From positions 186,001 to 250,000 of the forward strand of contig JAEUKH010000028.1 in assembly GCA_016792845.1 (NCBI GenBank): a stretch of DNA of 64,000 nt, written 5' to 3'. The number at the start of each line of letters is the position of its first letter. Positions within the stretch are counted from its first letter, which is position 1. The stretch is from Myxococcales bacterium. Lineage in GTDB: Bacteria > Myxococcota_A > Polyangia > Polyangiales > Ga0077539. Positions 44,200 to 53,561 of the stretch are shown piece after piece. Both the position numbers and the translations under genes were made by a program. The notes under the pieces are model-generated. The model had not been told where the DNA came from, did not search any database, and saw nothing but the letters and a program-made list of their open reading frames with translations.

Positions 44200-45682
44200 G
44201 TTCGGTCGAAGGACGTTCGCCCCGCGCGCCGCGCGGAGCCTCGCCGGCAGCGCCCGGACACCGAAACTCGATGTCGAGGGTGTACCGCTGCCGACCGTCT
44301 GGGTTCGAGGTCACACGACCCGGTCGAACCGCTGGAAAACAAGCATACTGTGAGATCGCCTCGACCACCCGGTCGCGGTCTTGGAGGGTGCTCACCACGC
44401 CCTGAAGCTGTACGTGCTCGGGCTGGATGTCGAGCTGCTCGACGTCGTGCCGCACGGTCTCTGGGATGCGCGACGACAAGACCCCGAGCACGTCGTAGGC
44501 GTCGGCGCCGGGCATGGGGTCGATGACCTCGTCGCGGTTGCCGCGGGCGCGGCTCATGGCCGCCTCGGGGTCGGTGATGGGCGCGCCGAAGACCTCTTGG
44601 GTCACCGAGGCGAGGGTCTCTTCGAGCCGGTTTCGCTCGGCGGTGAGACCTTGGTACCGCGCGAAGGTCGCGATGCCCCAGAAGAGCACCATCGAGGCGA
44701 AGGCGCCGGCAAGATACGGCGCGCGCTCGCGAAGCATCTGCGCGCTCGACGAGACCGCCAGGCTGCCCTTCCGAAGGTCGAGGAACTTCTGCCGCCCGAG
44801 GCCCCGGAGGCTCATCGCGACGGCGATGGGGGCCTCCCACAGCGCGCTCGGCGACGCGCCCTGGCCGAACTCCAGGGTGCCCTGCGGGAGCCCGCCCACG
44901 CGCTCGGCGTCGAGCCCCGCGGCCACCAGGGCGTCGGCCCCGAGTTGGGCCTCTTCGCCGGTGACAAAGCCCATGCTCGGCGGCGCGCCGCCCGAGGCCA
45001 GCCAGGCCGCGAGGCTCTGCCGAATCTGCCGCTCGCGCGCCGCCGGGGTGGCGAGGTTGTTCAACGTACGCGCGAAGCGCACCGCCCCGCCCGCAACCAC
45101 CGCGAGCTCGGCGCGTCGATCTTGGCAGTGAACGATCACCGTCGCGTCGCCCTCGTTGAGCGCCGCGATGACCCCCGCGAGCTCGCCCAGCGCGGCCGGT
45201 GCGACGCCGACCTCGCGCGGTTCGAAGCCCGCGTCGGCGAGGGCCTTGACGAGCCCCTCGACCCGCGCGAACCGCGCCGCGACGGCGTAGAGCGAGATGG
45301 GGTCTGAGCCCCCGAGCACCGTCGCGTCGACGAGGCAGTCGTCGAGGTCGTAGGGCACGGTGCCTTCGAGCTCGGCCATGAGGGCCTTGTCGCCGCGGCG
45401 GTACACCGCCCTGGGGAGGCTGATCGCGCGGAGCGACGCCTCGTTGCCAGGCAGCGCCGCGAAGACCCCGTCGAGCTCGGGCGCCTTCTGCCCAGGCCGA
45501 CCGGTGCTCAGCGCCTGATCGACGAGGCCCCGCAGACCCCGCGCCGCCTCGGTGATGCCCTCGGCCGAGGGGCTACGGGGGAGCGTGAACACCCCTTCGA
45601 GCACGAGCTTCTTGTACGCCGTGCGGAGGAGCGCCGCCTTGAGCTGCGACTCGGTGATTTCGATGCCGAGATAGAGGGCCAT
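44171..45682 (-). CDS. gspL: Type II secretion protein GspL
   Basis: The 503-residue protein has a PilM/FtsA-like cytoplasmic actin fold (residues about 1-320: ALYLGIEITESQLKAALLRT; IVHCQDRRAELAVVAGGAVR). One membrane helix follows (APYLAGAFASMVLFWGIATF, near 335-357). The periplasmic ferredoxin-like part is about 385-480 (YDVLGVLSSRIPETVRHDVE; LQGVVSTLQDRDRVVEAI). GspL recruits the ATPase GspE to the membrane through its N-terminal domain. The C-terminus ends in a Gly/Arg-rich tail overlapping gspM. ATG 45682 is a natural start with 15 bases after the gspK stop. Confidence 0.92.
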   Translation of the reverse strand: MALYLGIEITESQLKAALLRTAYKKLVLEGVFTLPRSPSAEGITEAARGLRGLVDQALSTGRPGQKAPELDGVFAALPGNEASLRAISLPRAVYRRGDKALMAELEGTVPYDLDDCLVDATVLGGSDPISLYAVAARFARVEGLVKALADAGFEPREVGVAPAALGELAGVIAALNEGDATVIVHCQDRRAELAVVAGGAVRFARTLNNLATPAARERQIRQSLAAWLASGGAPPSMGFVTGEEAQLGADALVAAGLDAERVGGLPQGTLEFGQGASPSALWEAPIAVAMSLRGLGRQKFLDLRKGSLAVSSSAQMLRERAPYLAGAFASMVLFWGIATFARYQGLTAERNRLEETLASVTQEVFGAPITDPEAAMSRARGNRDEVIDPMPGADAYDVLGVLSSRIPETVRHDVEQLDIQPEHVQLQGVVSTLQDRDRVVEAISQYACFPAVRPGRVTSNPDGRQRYTLDIEFRCPGAAGEAPRGARGERPSTERGGSRGGGA

Positions 45683-45697
45683 GTCAACGTCTCGTCT

Positions 45698-47101
45698 TCA
45701 GTCTTCGCGCCAGTAGATCAGGGTGCCGCCTTCGCGGGGCACGACGCTCAACGCGCCCTCTTGGGTCGGGGCCACGGTCATGCCCGAAGCCCGCATGAAG
45801 GTCGAGGGGAGCATGGGCTGCGCGCGCATGTCGACCACCGCGTGGACCCGAACGTGGGCCGCGCCCACCTGGGCCTCGGAGTACACAGAAAAAACCTTGC
45901 TCTCGGTGGCCACCGAGCGCTCAAGCGCCGAGGCGTCGCGCACCTGAAAGGGCTGCATCCCGAGCTGCGTGAGCATCGGGCCGAGCGGGGGCCGACCTTG
46001 CACCGTGGCGACGAAATTGCCCGGCGACGAGAACAGCGGGATGCCCATCGACAGCGTGAGCCCCTGCACCATCGTGATGGTGGTGATGAAGGCCGAGGCC
46101 TGGCTCGGGTCGATGCACTGCGGGGCGTCGGGCGCGTACGCGCAGATCATCGCGAGGAGCGTCTGCGCGTTGGCGGTGTTGACGTTGACCGTGCCCTGGC
46201 CCCACACGGTGATGGTGCGGCGCCGCGGGTTGCCCGGGTCGGGGTCGACGATCGAGTGCCAGAGGTCGTCGTCGCTGAAGCCGCGCACCATGCGGAGCTC
46301 GTCGACGCTGTCGAGGGGGGCGTTGCGGCGGCGGTACGGGGGCCTCAGGCGCTGGTAGAAGCTGTCTTCGGGCCCCGCGGCCGAGGCCCGCGCGGTGGTC
46401 GCGAGGAGGCTCTGCGCGTCGAAGGCGGTCTCGTCGAAATCGATGTAGTCGACGACGTTCGAGATCAACGTGGGGCGATCGGTGAACTGGGTGTCGGCGT
46501 CGCGCTGCTCGAAGAAGGGGTTGAGCGCGGGGTTGGCGATGAGCCCCGCGATCTGACGCCCGAGGAGGATCTGCGCCACCGACGAGCGGTTGGCGCCGTT
46601 CACGTTGATCTTCGAGTCTTCGTCGATGATGACCAGCGGCGCGAGGCCCGTCAGGCCGCCGAGGTTCTTGGCGCCGCCGAGGTCGACGTGGGCGAGGTTT
46701 TCAAGCAGGGCGCCGCCGTCGCGGCTCCGAAATGCGCCGAGGAGGATGTCGCTCTGCTCCCAGATCGGGATCTGCGGCGGGGCCGAGAAGCCGCGGCCCA
46801 TCATGGCCATGAGCGGGGTCAAAATCGGGGTGATCGCGCGGCGCAGGGTGGGCTCCGAGTGCAAGAGCACCCGCGCGAGGTTGACGCCGCTCCGGGCTTG
46901 GGCCTCTGCGATGAGCTGGTCGCGCTCGACCGAGGCGGCGAGCGAGTAGACCTCGACCTCGTCGCGGGTCTGCTCGGCCATCACGTAGAGCAACGACATC
47001 GCGGCGAGCACCATGATGAGCGCCACGCCCCGCTGGAGGGGTGCGCCCTTCGCGCGGGCGCGCTTCAGGGCTCTTCGCTTTCGGGTGACCTTCTTCGCCA
47101 T
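45698..47101 (-). CDS. gspK: Type II secretion minor pseudopilin GspK
   Basis: The 467-residue protein has a basic leader ending in QRG, then VALIMVLAAMSLLYVM; as expected for GspK, position +5 is not Glu. The large globular domain includes PLVIIDEDSKINVNGANRS, NVVDYIDFDE, APLDSVDELRMVRGF and TVNVNTANAQTLLAMICAYA, with tandem helix-hairpin-like elements typical of the family. GspK caps the pseudopilus tip with GspI and GspJ. The start at ATG 47101 gives the family-sized leader; the frame extends upstream in gspJ only as a shadow. Confidence 0.92.
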   Translation of the reverse strand: MAKKVTRKRRALKRARAKGAPLQRGVALIMVLAAMSLLYVMAEQTRDEVEVYSLAASVERDQLIAEAQARSGVNLARVLLHSEPTLRRAITPILTPLMAMMGRGFSAPPQIPIWEQSDILLGAFRSRDGGALLENLAHVDLGGAKNLGGLTGLAPLVIIDEDSKINVNGANRSSVAQILLGRQIAGLIANPALNPFFEQRDADTQFTDRPTLISNVVDYIDFDETAFDAQSLLATTARASAAGPEDSFYQRLRPPYRRRNAPLDSVDELRMVRGFSDDDLWHSIVDPDPGNPRRRTITVWGQGTVNVNTANAQTLLAMICAYAPDAPQCIDPSQASAFITTITMVQGLTLSMGIPLFSSPGNFVATVQGRPPLGPMLTQLGMQPFQVRDASALERSVATESKVFSVYSEAQVGAAHVRVHAVVDMRAQPMLPSTFMRASGMTVAPTQEGALSVVPREGGTLIYWRED

Positions 47102-47109
47102 CGACGTCC

Positions 47110-47832
47110 TCAGTAGATCGGGAGCCCGAAGGTCATGGCCCGCTGGAGAAACACGGGCGTAGTGGTCGAATACCGCAGGGTCTCTCGGCCCTCGCGGAGG
47201 CTCAGGGTGAGCCGCACGCGCTTGGGCAGCCGCCCCGGCTGGCCCGTGCTCTGGGTGGTGTCCCAGGTGTCGACCCACTGCTCGGTGGCCTCGTCGTAGA
47301 AGCGCATCTCGAAGGCCTCGATGCCGGGGATGAGCACATCGAGGGTGCCGCCGCGCCGCGGGTCGGCGTCGATGCGCGGGGCCTCGCGCCGAATGAGGTC
47401 GAAGCGCCCGCGGTTTCCGTCGCCTCGGCGGGCCGCGTCGTCGGGGGTGCCCGAGCGACGGTCTTCGAGCCGATAGCTCACCTCGCTCGCGTCGCCCTCG
47501 TGGGTGTTTCGCCGCAGCCGACGGTGCGTAAAGGTCGTGAGGTCGAGGCTGGAGTTGGTGCCCGAGCGCCCCACAAAGTGCGTGATCGTGGCCGCGAGGC
47601 GCTGGTCTTGGTTCACATGCAGCGACAAGAAGGCCGCGCGCAAATCGCGACACATCCTGGCCATGGCGACCCGCGCGAGGTGGTCGTTCTCTTGCCGAAG
47701 GCTCAACCGCTCGCGGGTGCGGTGCGTCTGGTTGAACGCGGCCCAGATCATCGTCGCGACCATCACCAACACCGTGGCGGCCACGAGCACTTCGAGCAGC
47801 GACAGGCCGCGCTGCGCGTGGCGTCGGCTCAT
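47110..47832 (-). CDS. gspJ: Type II secretion minor pseudopilin GspJ
   Basis: The 240-residue protein has a short prepilin leader MSRRHAQRG, cleavage before LSLLEVLVAATVLVMVATMI with Glu at +5, and the GspJ-type body (SEVSYRLEDRRSGTPDD; FDLIRREAP; GIEAFEMRFYDEATEQWVDT). It is part of the GspI-J-K tip complex. The start overlaps the gspI stop (ATGA), showing coupling. The stop is 8 bases before gspK. Confidence 0.93.
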   Translation of the reverse strand: MSRRHAQRGLSLLEVLVAATVLVMVATMIWAAFNQTHRTRERLSLRQENDHLARVAMARMCRDLRAAFLSLHVNQDQRLAATITHFVGRSGTNSSLDLTTFTHRRLRRNTHEGDASEVSYRLEDRRSGTPDDAARRGDGNRGRFDLIRREAPRIDADPRRGGTLDVLIPGIEAFEMRFYDEATEQWVDTWDTTQSTGQPGRLPKRVRLTLSLREGRETLRYSTTTPVFLQRAMTFGLPIY

Positions 47833-48716
47833 GGGCCACCCCCGATGCGCGGCAAGGTAGGCATCGCCCCTGTGGGGCTCGGCGCGGTGCCTCCCGCGGC
47901 CCCTGGCATACCCGGTGCGCCGGTCATGCCAGGCGGCAGCGTGACGTCGCCCGCCGAGAGCGTCTGCCCGGGGTTGGTGACGTACTCGACGATCTCGAAG
48001 CTGCGCTCGCGCGAGCCCTCATTCCACCTGACTTTGATGGTGAGGCGTCGAATGGCGCCTTCGAGCAGGGGCTTCACCGTCGGGTAGACCGTCGTCAGGA
48101 GCGACGTGGCCATCTCGCGCGGCGAGGGCGCCCCCGAGCCCGAGAGGCTGCCAGAGCCCGAGGTCGAGCCGCTGCCCGAGGTGCCGCTCCCGAGGGTGGT
48201 CATCGCGCCTGCGAGGGCCCCGATGGCGCCGCCCGTGCCGGGCGTGCTGCCCCCCGATGCGGGGCTGCCGTTGCGGCCGAAGCTCGACCCCTGCGCGGCG
48301 TTGGCGGCGCGCCCCAAGAGGGCGTTGCCGGCCGAGGTCTCGAGGTCCATCGGGCGCGGCAGCTCGACCTTCTCGACGTGCACTTCGCACACGACCCCGT
48401 CGGTGCAGCACGGCTGCCCCGCGAGGGCGCCGTCGGGGGGGTCTTCGAGCACCTTGTCGACGTCTTCGGGGAGCGTATTTTTGCCGAGAAAATGCTCCGC
48501 TTCGGTGAGCCGACACCGCGCCATGAGGGTCGCACGGGTGAGCATCCGCGAGCGCGCGGTCGAGCGGGCGGCGCCGATGTTCGAGCCGAACACCGTCGAG
48601 AGCGCGAGGGCCAGGATCGCGATGGCGATCATCACCTCGATGAGCGTGAAGCCCCGCGCGCGGCGACGCGGCGGAGACGCCAGGAGCGAGCCGACATAGC
48701 GCGCGAGGGGGCTCAT
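47829..48716 (-). CDS. gspI: Type II secretion minor pseudopilin GspI, with long Gly/Ser insert
   Basis: A prepilin leader ending RARG is followed by FTLIEVMIAIAILALALSTV with Glu at +5. At 295 residues it is far longer than the usual ~125. The extra length comes from a Cys-containing loop (QPCCTDGVVCEV), a Gly/Ser/Ala-rich insert of about 60 residues and a Pro/Gly/Met-rich C-terminal tail. The ordinary fold resumes at EGAIRRLTIKVRWNEGSRE. The start overlaps the gspH stop (ATGA). Inserts could be surface-exposed at the pseudopilus tip; that is inference. Confidence 0.9.
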   Translation of the reverse strand: MSPLARYVGSLLASPPRRRARGFTLIEVMIAIAILALALSTVFGSNIGAARSTARSRMLTRATLMARCRLTEAEHFLGKNTLPEDVDKVLEDPPDGALAGQPCCTDGVVCEVHVEKVELPRPMDLETSAGNALLGRAANAAQGSSFGRNGSPASGGSTPGTGGAIGALAGAMTTLGSGTSGSGSTSGSGSLSGSGAPSPREMATSLLTTVYPTVKPLLEGAIRRLTIKVRWNEGSRERSFEIVEYVTNPGQTLSAGDVTLPPGMTGAPGMPGAAGGTAPSPTGAMPTLPRIGGGP

Positions 48717-49441
48717 TCTGAGACCACCTCCTGCTGGCGGGTGTCGACCTCTTCGTCGTCGTTGCGCTCGCGGTCGCGGTCGCTCACCACCGGCGGCGCG
48801 ACGGCGTGATCGTAGACGACGGCGCGGCCCGTCTGCGGCTCGACCATCACCGAGTACACCGCACCGTCTTCGCCGGTGAGCTGCACCACGGCGCGCTCGG
48901 CGAGGCCCCCGGCGAAGAAGTATACGTACCCGTTGCCTTCTTCGCGGGGCTCGTCGGCGTGCGCGGTGTAGAGCCGAGAGAAGACCGCGCCCTCGATCTC
49001 GCGCTCGCGGTAGCGGCGACCCTCGGGGCGAGAGAATTCGGCGCGCGGGGCCCGCGGGCGCATCTGGGCCATGAGCTCGGCTTCGCGGCGCGCGGCGGCC
49101 TCGAGCACCTCGGCGTTCTCGGCCGCACCGCCCGCGCGAAAGGGGTCATGGGCGTCGAGGACGTGGGCGTCTTCGGTGTCTTCGATCCAGTAGCGGCGAT
49201 CTCGGAGCGAGACCACCACCCGCGTCGCGCGACCCGTCGAGAGGGCGTGGACGTACGCGAAGCGGAACGCGCTGCCGATGGCCGAGGCGCCCGCGCGGAG
49301 CTTGCCCCGACGCACCGCCCCGAAGCCCACCACCGCGCTCGACATGAGAAGCGTCACGACGGCGAGCGCGACCATGATCTCGATGAGGGTGAAGCCCTCT
49401 TCGCGATGCCATGAACGTCGTCTCACCGTGGTGCCTCGCAT
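48713..49441 (-). CDS. gspH: Type II secretion pseudopilin GspH
   Basis: The leader ends HREEG with mature N-terminus FTLIEIMVALAVVTLLMSSA, Glu at +5. The body has the pseudopilin alpha helix (LRAGASAIGSAFRFAYVHAL) and GspH-like TGRATRVVVSLRDRRYWIED. At 242 residues it is longer than usual GspH because of a Glu/Arg-rich loop (AAARREAELMAQMRPRAPRA) and an acidic tail. ATG 49441 is chosen over an upstream frame that is arginine-rich and shadows gspG. The gap to the gspG stop is 14 bases. Confidence 0.88.
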   Translation of the reverse strand: MRGTTVRRRSWHREEGFTLIEIMVALAVVTLLMSSAVVGFGAVRRGKLRAGASAIGSAFRFAYVHALSTGRATRVVVSLRDRRYWIEDTEDAHVLDAHDPFRAGGAAENAEVLEAAARREAELMAQMRPRAPRAEFSRPEGRRYREREIEGAVFSRLYTAHADEPREEGNGYVYFFAGGLAERAVVQLTGEDGAVYSVMVEPQTGRAVVYDHAVAPPVVSDRDRERNDDEEVDTRQQEVVSE

Positions 49442-49455
49442 GCGCCCCTTCGCTC

Positions 49456-49896
49456 TCAGTTGCGCGCGCGGCGGCGCGGCACGTCGTCGTCGGTGCCTTC
49501 GGCGCCGTCGGGGCCCTTCGAGTGGACCCGGGCCTCGCCGCCCTCGCACGAGATCAGGTACTCGTTGTCCCACGGGTCGCGGTCGCGGGCGCGGCGGTCG
49601 AGGGCGCGGTCTTCGCGCAGCTGGGCCATGCTCGGACAGCCACGATGCTCGCTCTGCCAGAGCTCGACGGCGTTCTCGATCGAGCGAATCTCTTGCTCGC
49701 AGGTCTTGACCTTGGCCTCTTTGAGCCGATCGAACACCGCGATGCCGACGGCGCTGGTGATGAGGCCCATGATCACCACGACGATCATGATTTCGACGAG
49801 GGTCATGCCGCGCTGGGCGGCGCGGGCGAAGCGACGAAGCGCGCGCCGGGGGCGCGACGTCGTGCGGGGAGCCTTGAGGGGGTGAGTCTTTGTCAT
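49456..49896 (-). CDS. gspG: Type II secretion major pseudopilin GspG
   Basis: The 146-residue protein has a long basic leader of 30 residues ending AAQRG, then MTLVEIMIVVVIMGLITSAV with Glu at +5. The body reads KTCEQEIRSIENAVELWQSE, HRGCPSMAQL, RDPWDNEYLISCEGG and SKGPDGAEGTDDD; the last acidic loop is the GspG calcium site. A Cys pair (GCP and ISC) could form a disulfide. It is the shaft subunit of the pseudopilus. The start is ATG 49896. Upstream is a GspG-like paralogue lacking the cleavage motif. Confidence 0.93.
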   Translation of the reverse strand: MTKTHPLKAPRTTSRPRRALRRFARAAQRGMTLVEIMIVVVIMGLITSAVGIAVFDRLKEAKVKTCEQEIRSIENAVELWQSEHRGCPSMAQLREDRALDRRARDRDPWDNEYLISCEGGEARVHSKGPDGAEGTDDDVPRRRARN

Positions 49897-49948
49897 GGTC
49901 AGAGTGCCTTCATCGTGAGGTCGTCGGTGGGTGAGACCGACCCGAGCT

Positions 49949-50386
49949 TTAGTAGATTCGTTCGAGGTCGTCGAAGGTGCCGCTTGAACCTCCCGATTCA
50001 ACGTCGGCCGAGAGCGGGTGATTCCGGCCTGGGCAGGTGATGCGCAGGGGGCGCCCCCAGCCGTCGAGGCGCGGGTCGACGAGGTAGCGCGCGGGGTTGT
50101 CGCCGTCGGTGGGCGGGTGCACGAGCTCGGCGATGTCGTGGGGGCAGCGCCCGTGGTCTGCCCTGAACGCGGCCACGGCGTTGCGCACGCTCACGATCGC
50201 GGCGCGGGTCGCGAGCACCTGCCGGCGGTGGGTCTCGACCCGCAGGAGGCCCGTCACCGCCAAGGCGCCGAGGCCCAAGGTCACCAGCGTTCGCCGCCGC
50301 CGCGAGGTCAGCCAGTCGAGCAGGGCCGAGCGTGTCTCCCACGGAAACACCACCCGACTCTCGCTCCGCTGGCGCCGCCGCATCAT
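49949..50386 (-). CDS. GspG-like protein without prepilin cleavage motif
   Basis: The 145-residue protein aligns by eye with GspG in its C-terminal part: THRRQVLATRAAIVSVRNAV, AFRADHGRCPHDIAELV, DGWGRPLRITCPG and ESGGSSGTFDDLERIY. The N-terminus differs. It has a basic segment (LTSRRRRT), then LVTLGLGALAVTGLLRVE, without the GFTLIE-type peptidase site or Glu+5. It should remain membrane-anchored and not enter the fibre unless processed otherwise. Like GspG it has a likely Cys pair. ATG 50386 overlaps the gspF stop (ATGA), placing it between gspF and gspG. I infer an assembly factor or regulator derived from GspG. Confidence 0.8.
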   Translation of the reverse strand: MMRRRQRSESRVVFPWETRSALLDWLTSRRRRTLVTLGLGALAVTGLLRVETHRRQVLATRAAIVSVRNAVAAFRADHGRCPHDIAELVHPPTDGDNPARYLVDPRLDGWGRPLRITCPGRNHPLSADVESGGSSGTFDDLERIY

Positions 50387-51693
50387 TGCGCAAAATCGTT
50401 GAGCTGAAGGAGCGGCATGAGAATCGAGAAGGCCACAAAGCCCGAGGCCCCGCCCATCACCACGATCATCACGGGCTCTAGGAGCGAGGTGAGCACCGCG
50501 ACGCGGCCGTCGATGGCGCTGTCGTAGCTGCCCGCGATCGCTTCGAGCATGGGCTCGAGCTCGCCCGACTTCTCACCGATGGCGATCATCTGCGTCACGA
50601 TGGGCGGAAATCGCCCCGAGCGCTTCAGCGGCTCGGCGATGCTCTCGCCCTCCTTGATCGACGTCGCGGCCTCGGTGATCACCGCCTCGAGCACCCGGTT
50701 CTCCATCACGCCTTTGACGATCTCCATCGCCTTGAGGAGCGTGACGCCCGAGCTGAGCAGCGTCGCGAGGGTGCGGGTGAAGCGGGTGATCGCGACCATC
50801 CGCGTGAGCTCGCCGAACACCGGCAACCGAAGGCGGATCGAGTCCCAGCGGTAGGCCCCCTCGGGGGTCACCTTCCAGCGGTTGAAGGCGATCACGAGGC
50901 CGATCAGCGCGAGGATCACCAGCCACCAGAAGTCGGCGATGAAGTGCGACGTGCCGATCAGCGCCGAGGTGTACCAGGGCAAGGCCTGGCGAAAGTCTTC
51001 GAAGATGGCGCTCACCTTGGGCACCACCACGACCATCATCACCCCGAGGATGACCACCCCGAAGACGCCCATGAACGCCGGGTACGCGAGGGCCCCGACG
51101 ATCTTGTTCTTCAGCCGCTGCTGCCCTTCGGTGAAGTCTGCGAGGCGCGCGAGCACGGCGTCGAGGGTGCCCGAGGCCTCGCCCGCAGCCACCATGTTGA
51201 TGTAAAGCGGCGTGAAGTACTGCGGGTGCGCGTGCAAGGCCGTCGCGAAGGCGATGCCCTCGTTCACCTTGGCCCGCACGTCGACGAAGGCCGCGCGGAG
51301 GTCTTCGTGCTCGATCTGCTCGATGAGCGCGTTCAGCGCGTCGACGAGGGGGATGCCGGCCTTCACCAGGGTGGCGAGCTGCCGGGTGCAGAGGGCCACG
51401 GTGCCGCTCGTGCTCGACGCCATGCGACGCAGGGCCTTGAGGGCCTTCACCAGGGCCGGCGCCATCTCTTCGAGCGAGCGACCGCCCGCGGCCGCGCCGT
51501 CAGTCTTCGCAGCGGCGCCCGCCCGCGCAGGGGTCTTGCCAGCCCCGCGGTCTTCGGCCAGGGCCGTGGCGGCGTCGAGGAAGATGCCCTGCTTGCGCAA
51601 GAGCAGCCGCACGTTCTTGACGTCGTCGGCGTCGATGGTGCCGCGAACCGTCTTGCCCTTGGCGTCGACCCCTGTGTAGGCGAAGTGACCCAT
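50383..51693 (-). CDS. gspF: Type II secretion inner-membrane platform protein GspF
   Basis: The 436-residue polytopic protein has two GspF domains (about residues 100-225: CTRQLATLVKAGIPLVDALN, YFTPLYINMVAAGEASGTLD; and about 305-425: RFTRTLATLLSSGVTLLKAM, FPPIVTQMIAIGEKSGELEP). Three membrane helices are visible (FGVVILGVMMVVVVPKV; FWWLVILALIGLVIAF; PVMIVVMGGASGFVAFSILM). It opens with the usual MGHFAYTGVDAKGKTVRGTI. GspF works with GspE and GspL in pseudopilus extension. It starts 17 bases after the gspE stop. Confidence 0.96.
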   Translation of the reverse strand: MGHFAYTGVDAKGKTVRGTIDADDVKNVRLLLRKQGIFLDAATALAEDRGAGKTPARAGAAAKTDGAAAGGRSLEEMAPALVKALKALRRMASSTSGTVALCTRQLATLVKAGIPLVDALNALIEQIEHEDLRAAFVDVRAKVNEGIAFATALHAHPQYFTPLYINMVAAGEASGTLDAVLARLADFTEGQQRLKNKIVGALAYPAFMGVFGVVILGVMMVVVVPKVSAIFEDFRQALPWYTSALIGTSHFIADFWWLVILALIGLVIAFNRWKVTPEGAYRWDSIRLRLPVFGELTRMVAITRFTRTLATLLSSGVTLLKAMEIVKGVMENRVLEAVITEAATSIKEGESIAEPLKRSGRFPPIVTQMIAIGEKSGELEPMLEAIAGSYDSAIDGRVAVLTSLLEPVMIVVMGGASGFVAFSILMPLLQLNDFAQ

Positions 51694-51710
51694 CGCGCCC
51701 CGTGACCTTT

Positions 51711-53495
<1,785 letters not shown>

Positions 53496-53561
53496 CGAAG
53501 CCGAGTCTCCTGAAGGGCGAAGGTAGCTGACTGACCGGGGCCCGAGGCCCGAGGCCCGCGA

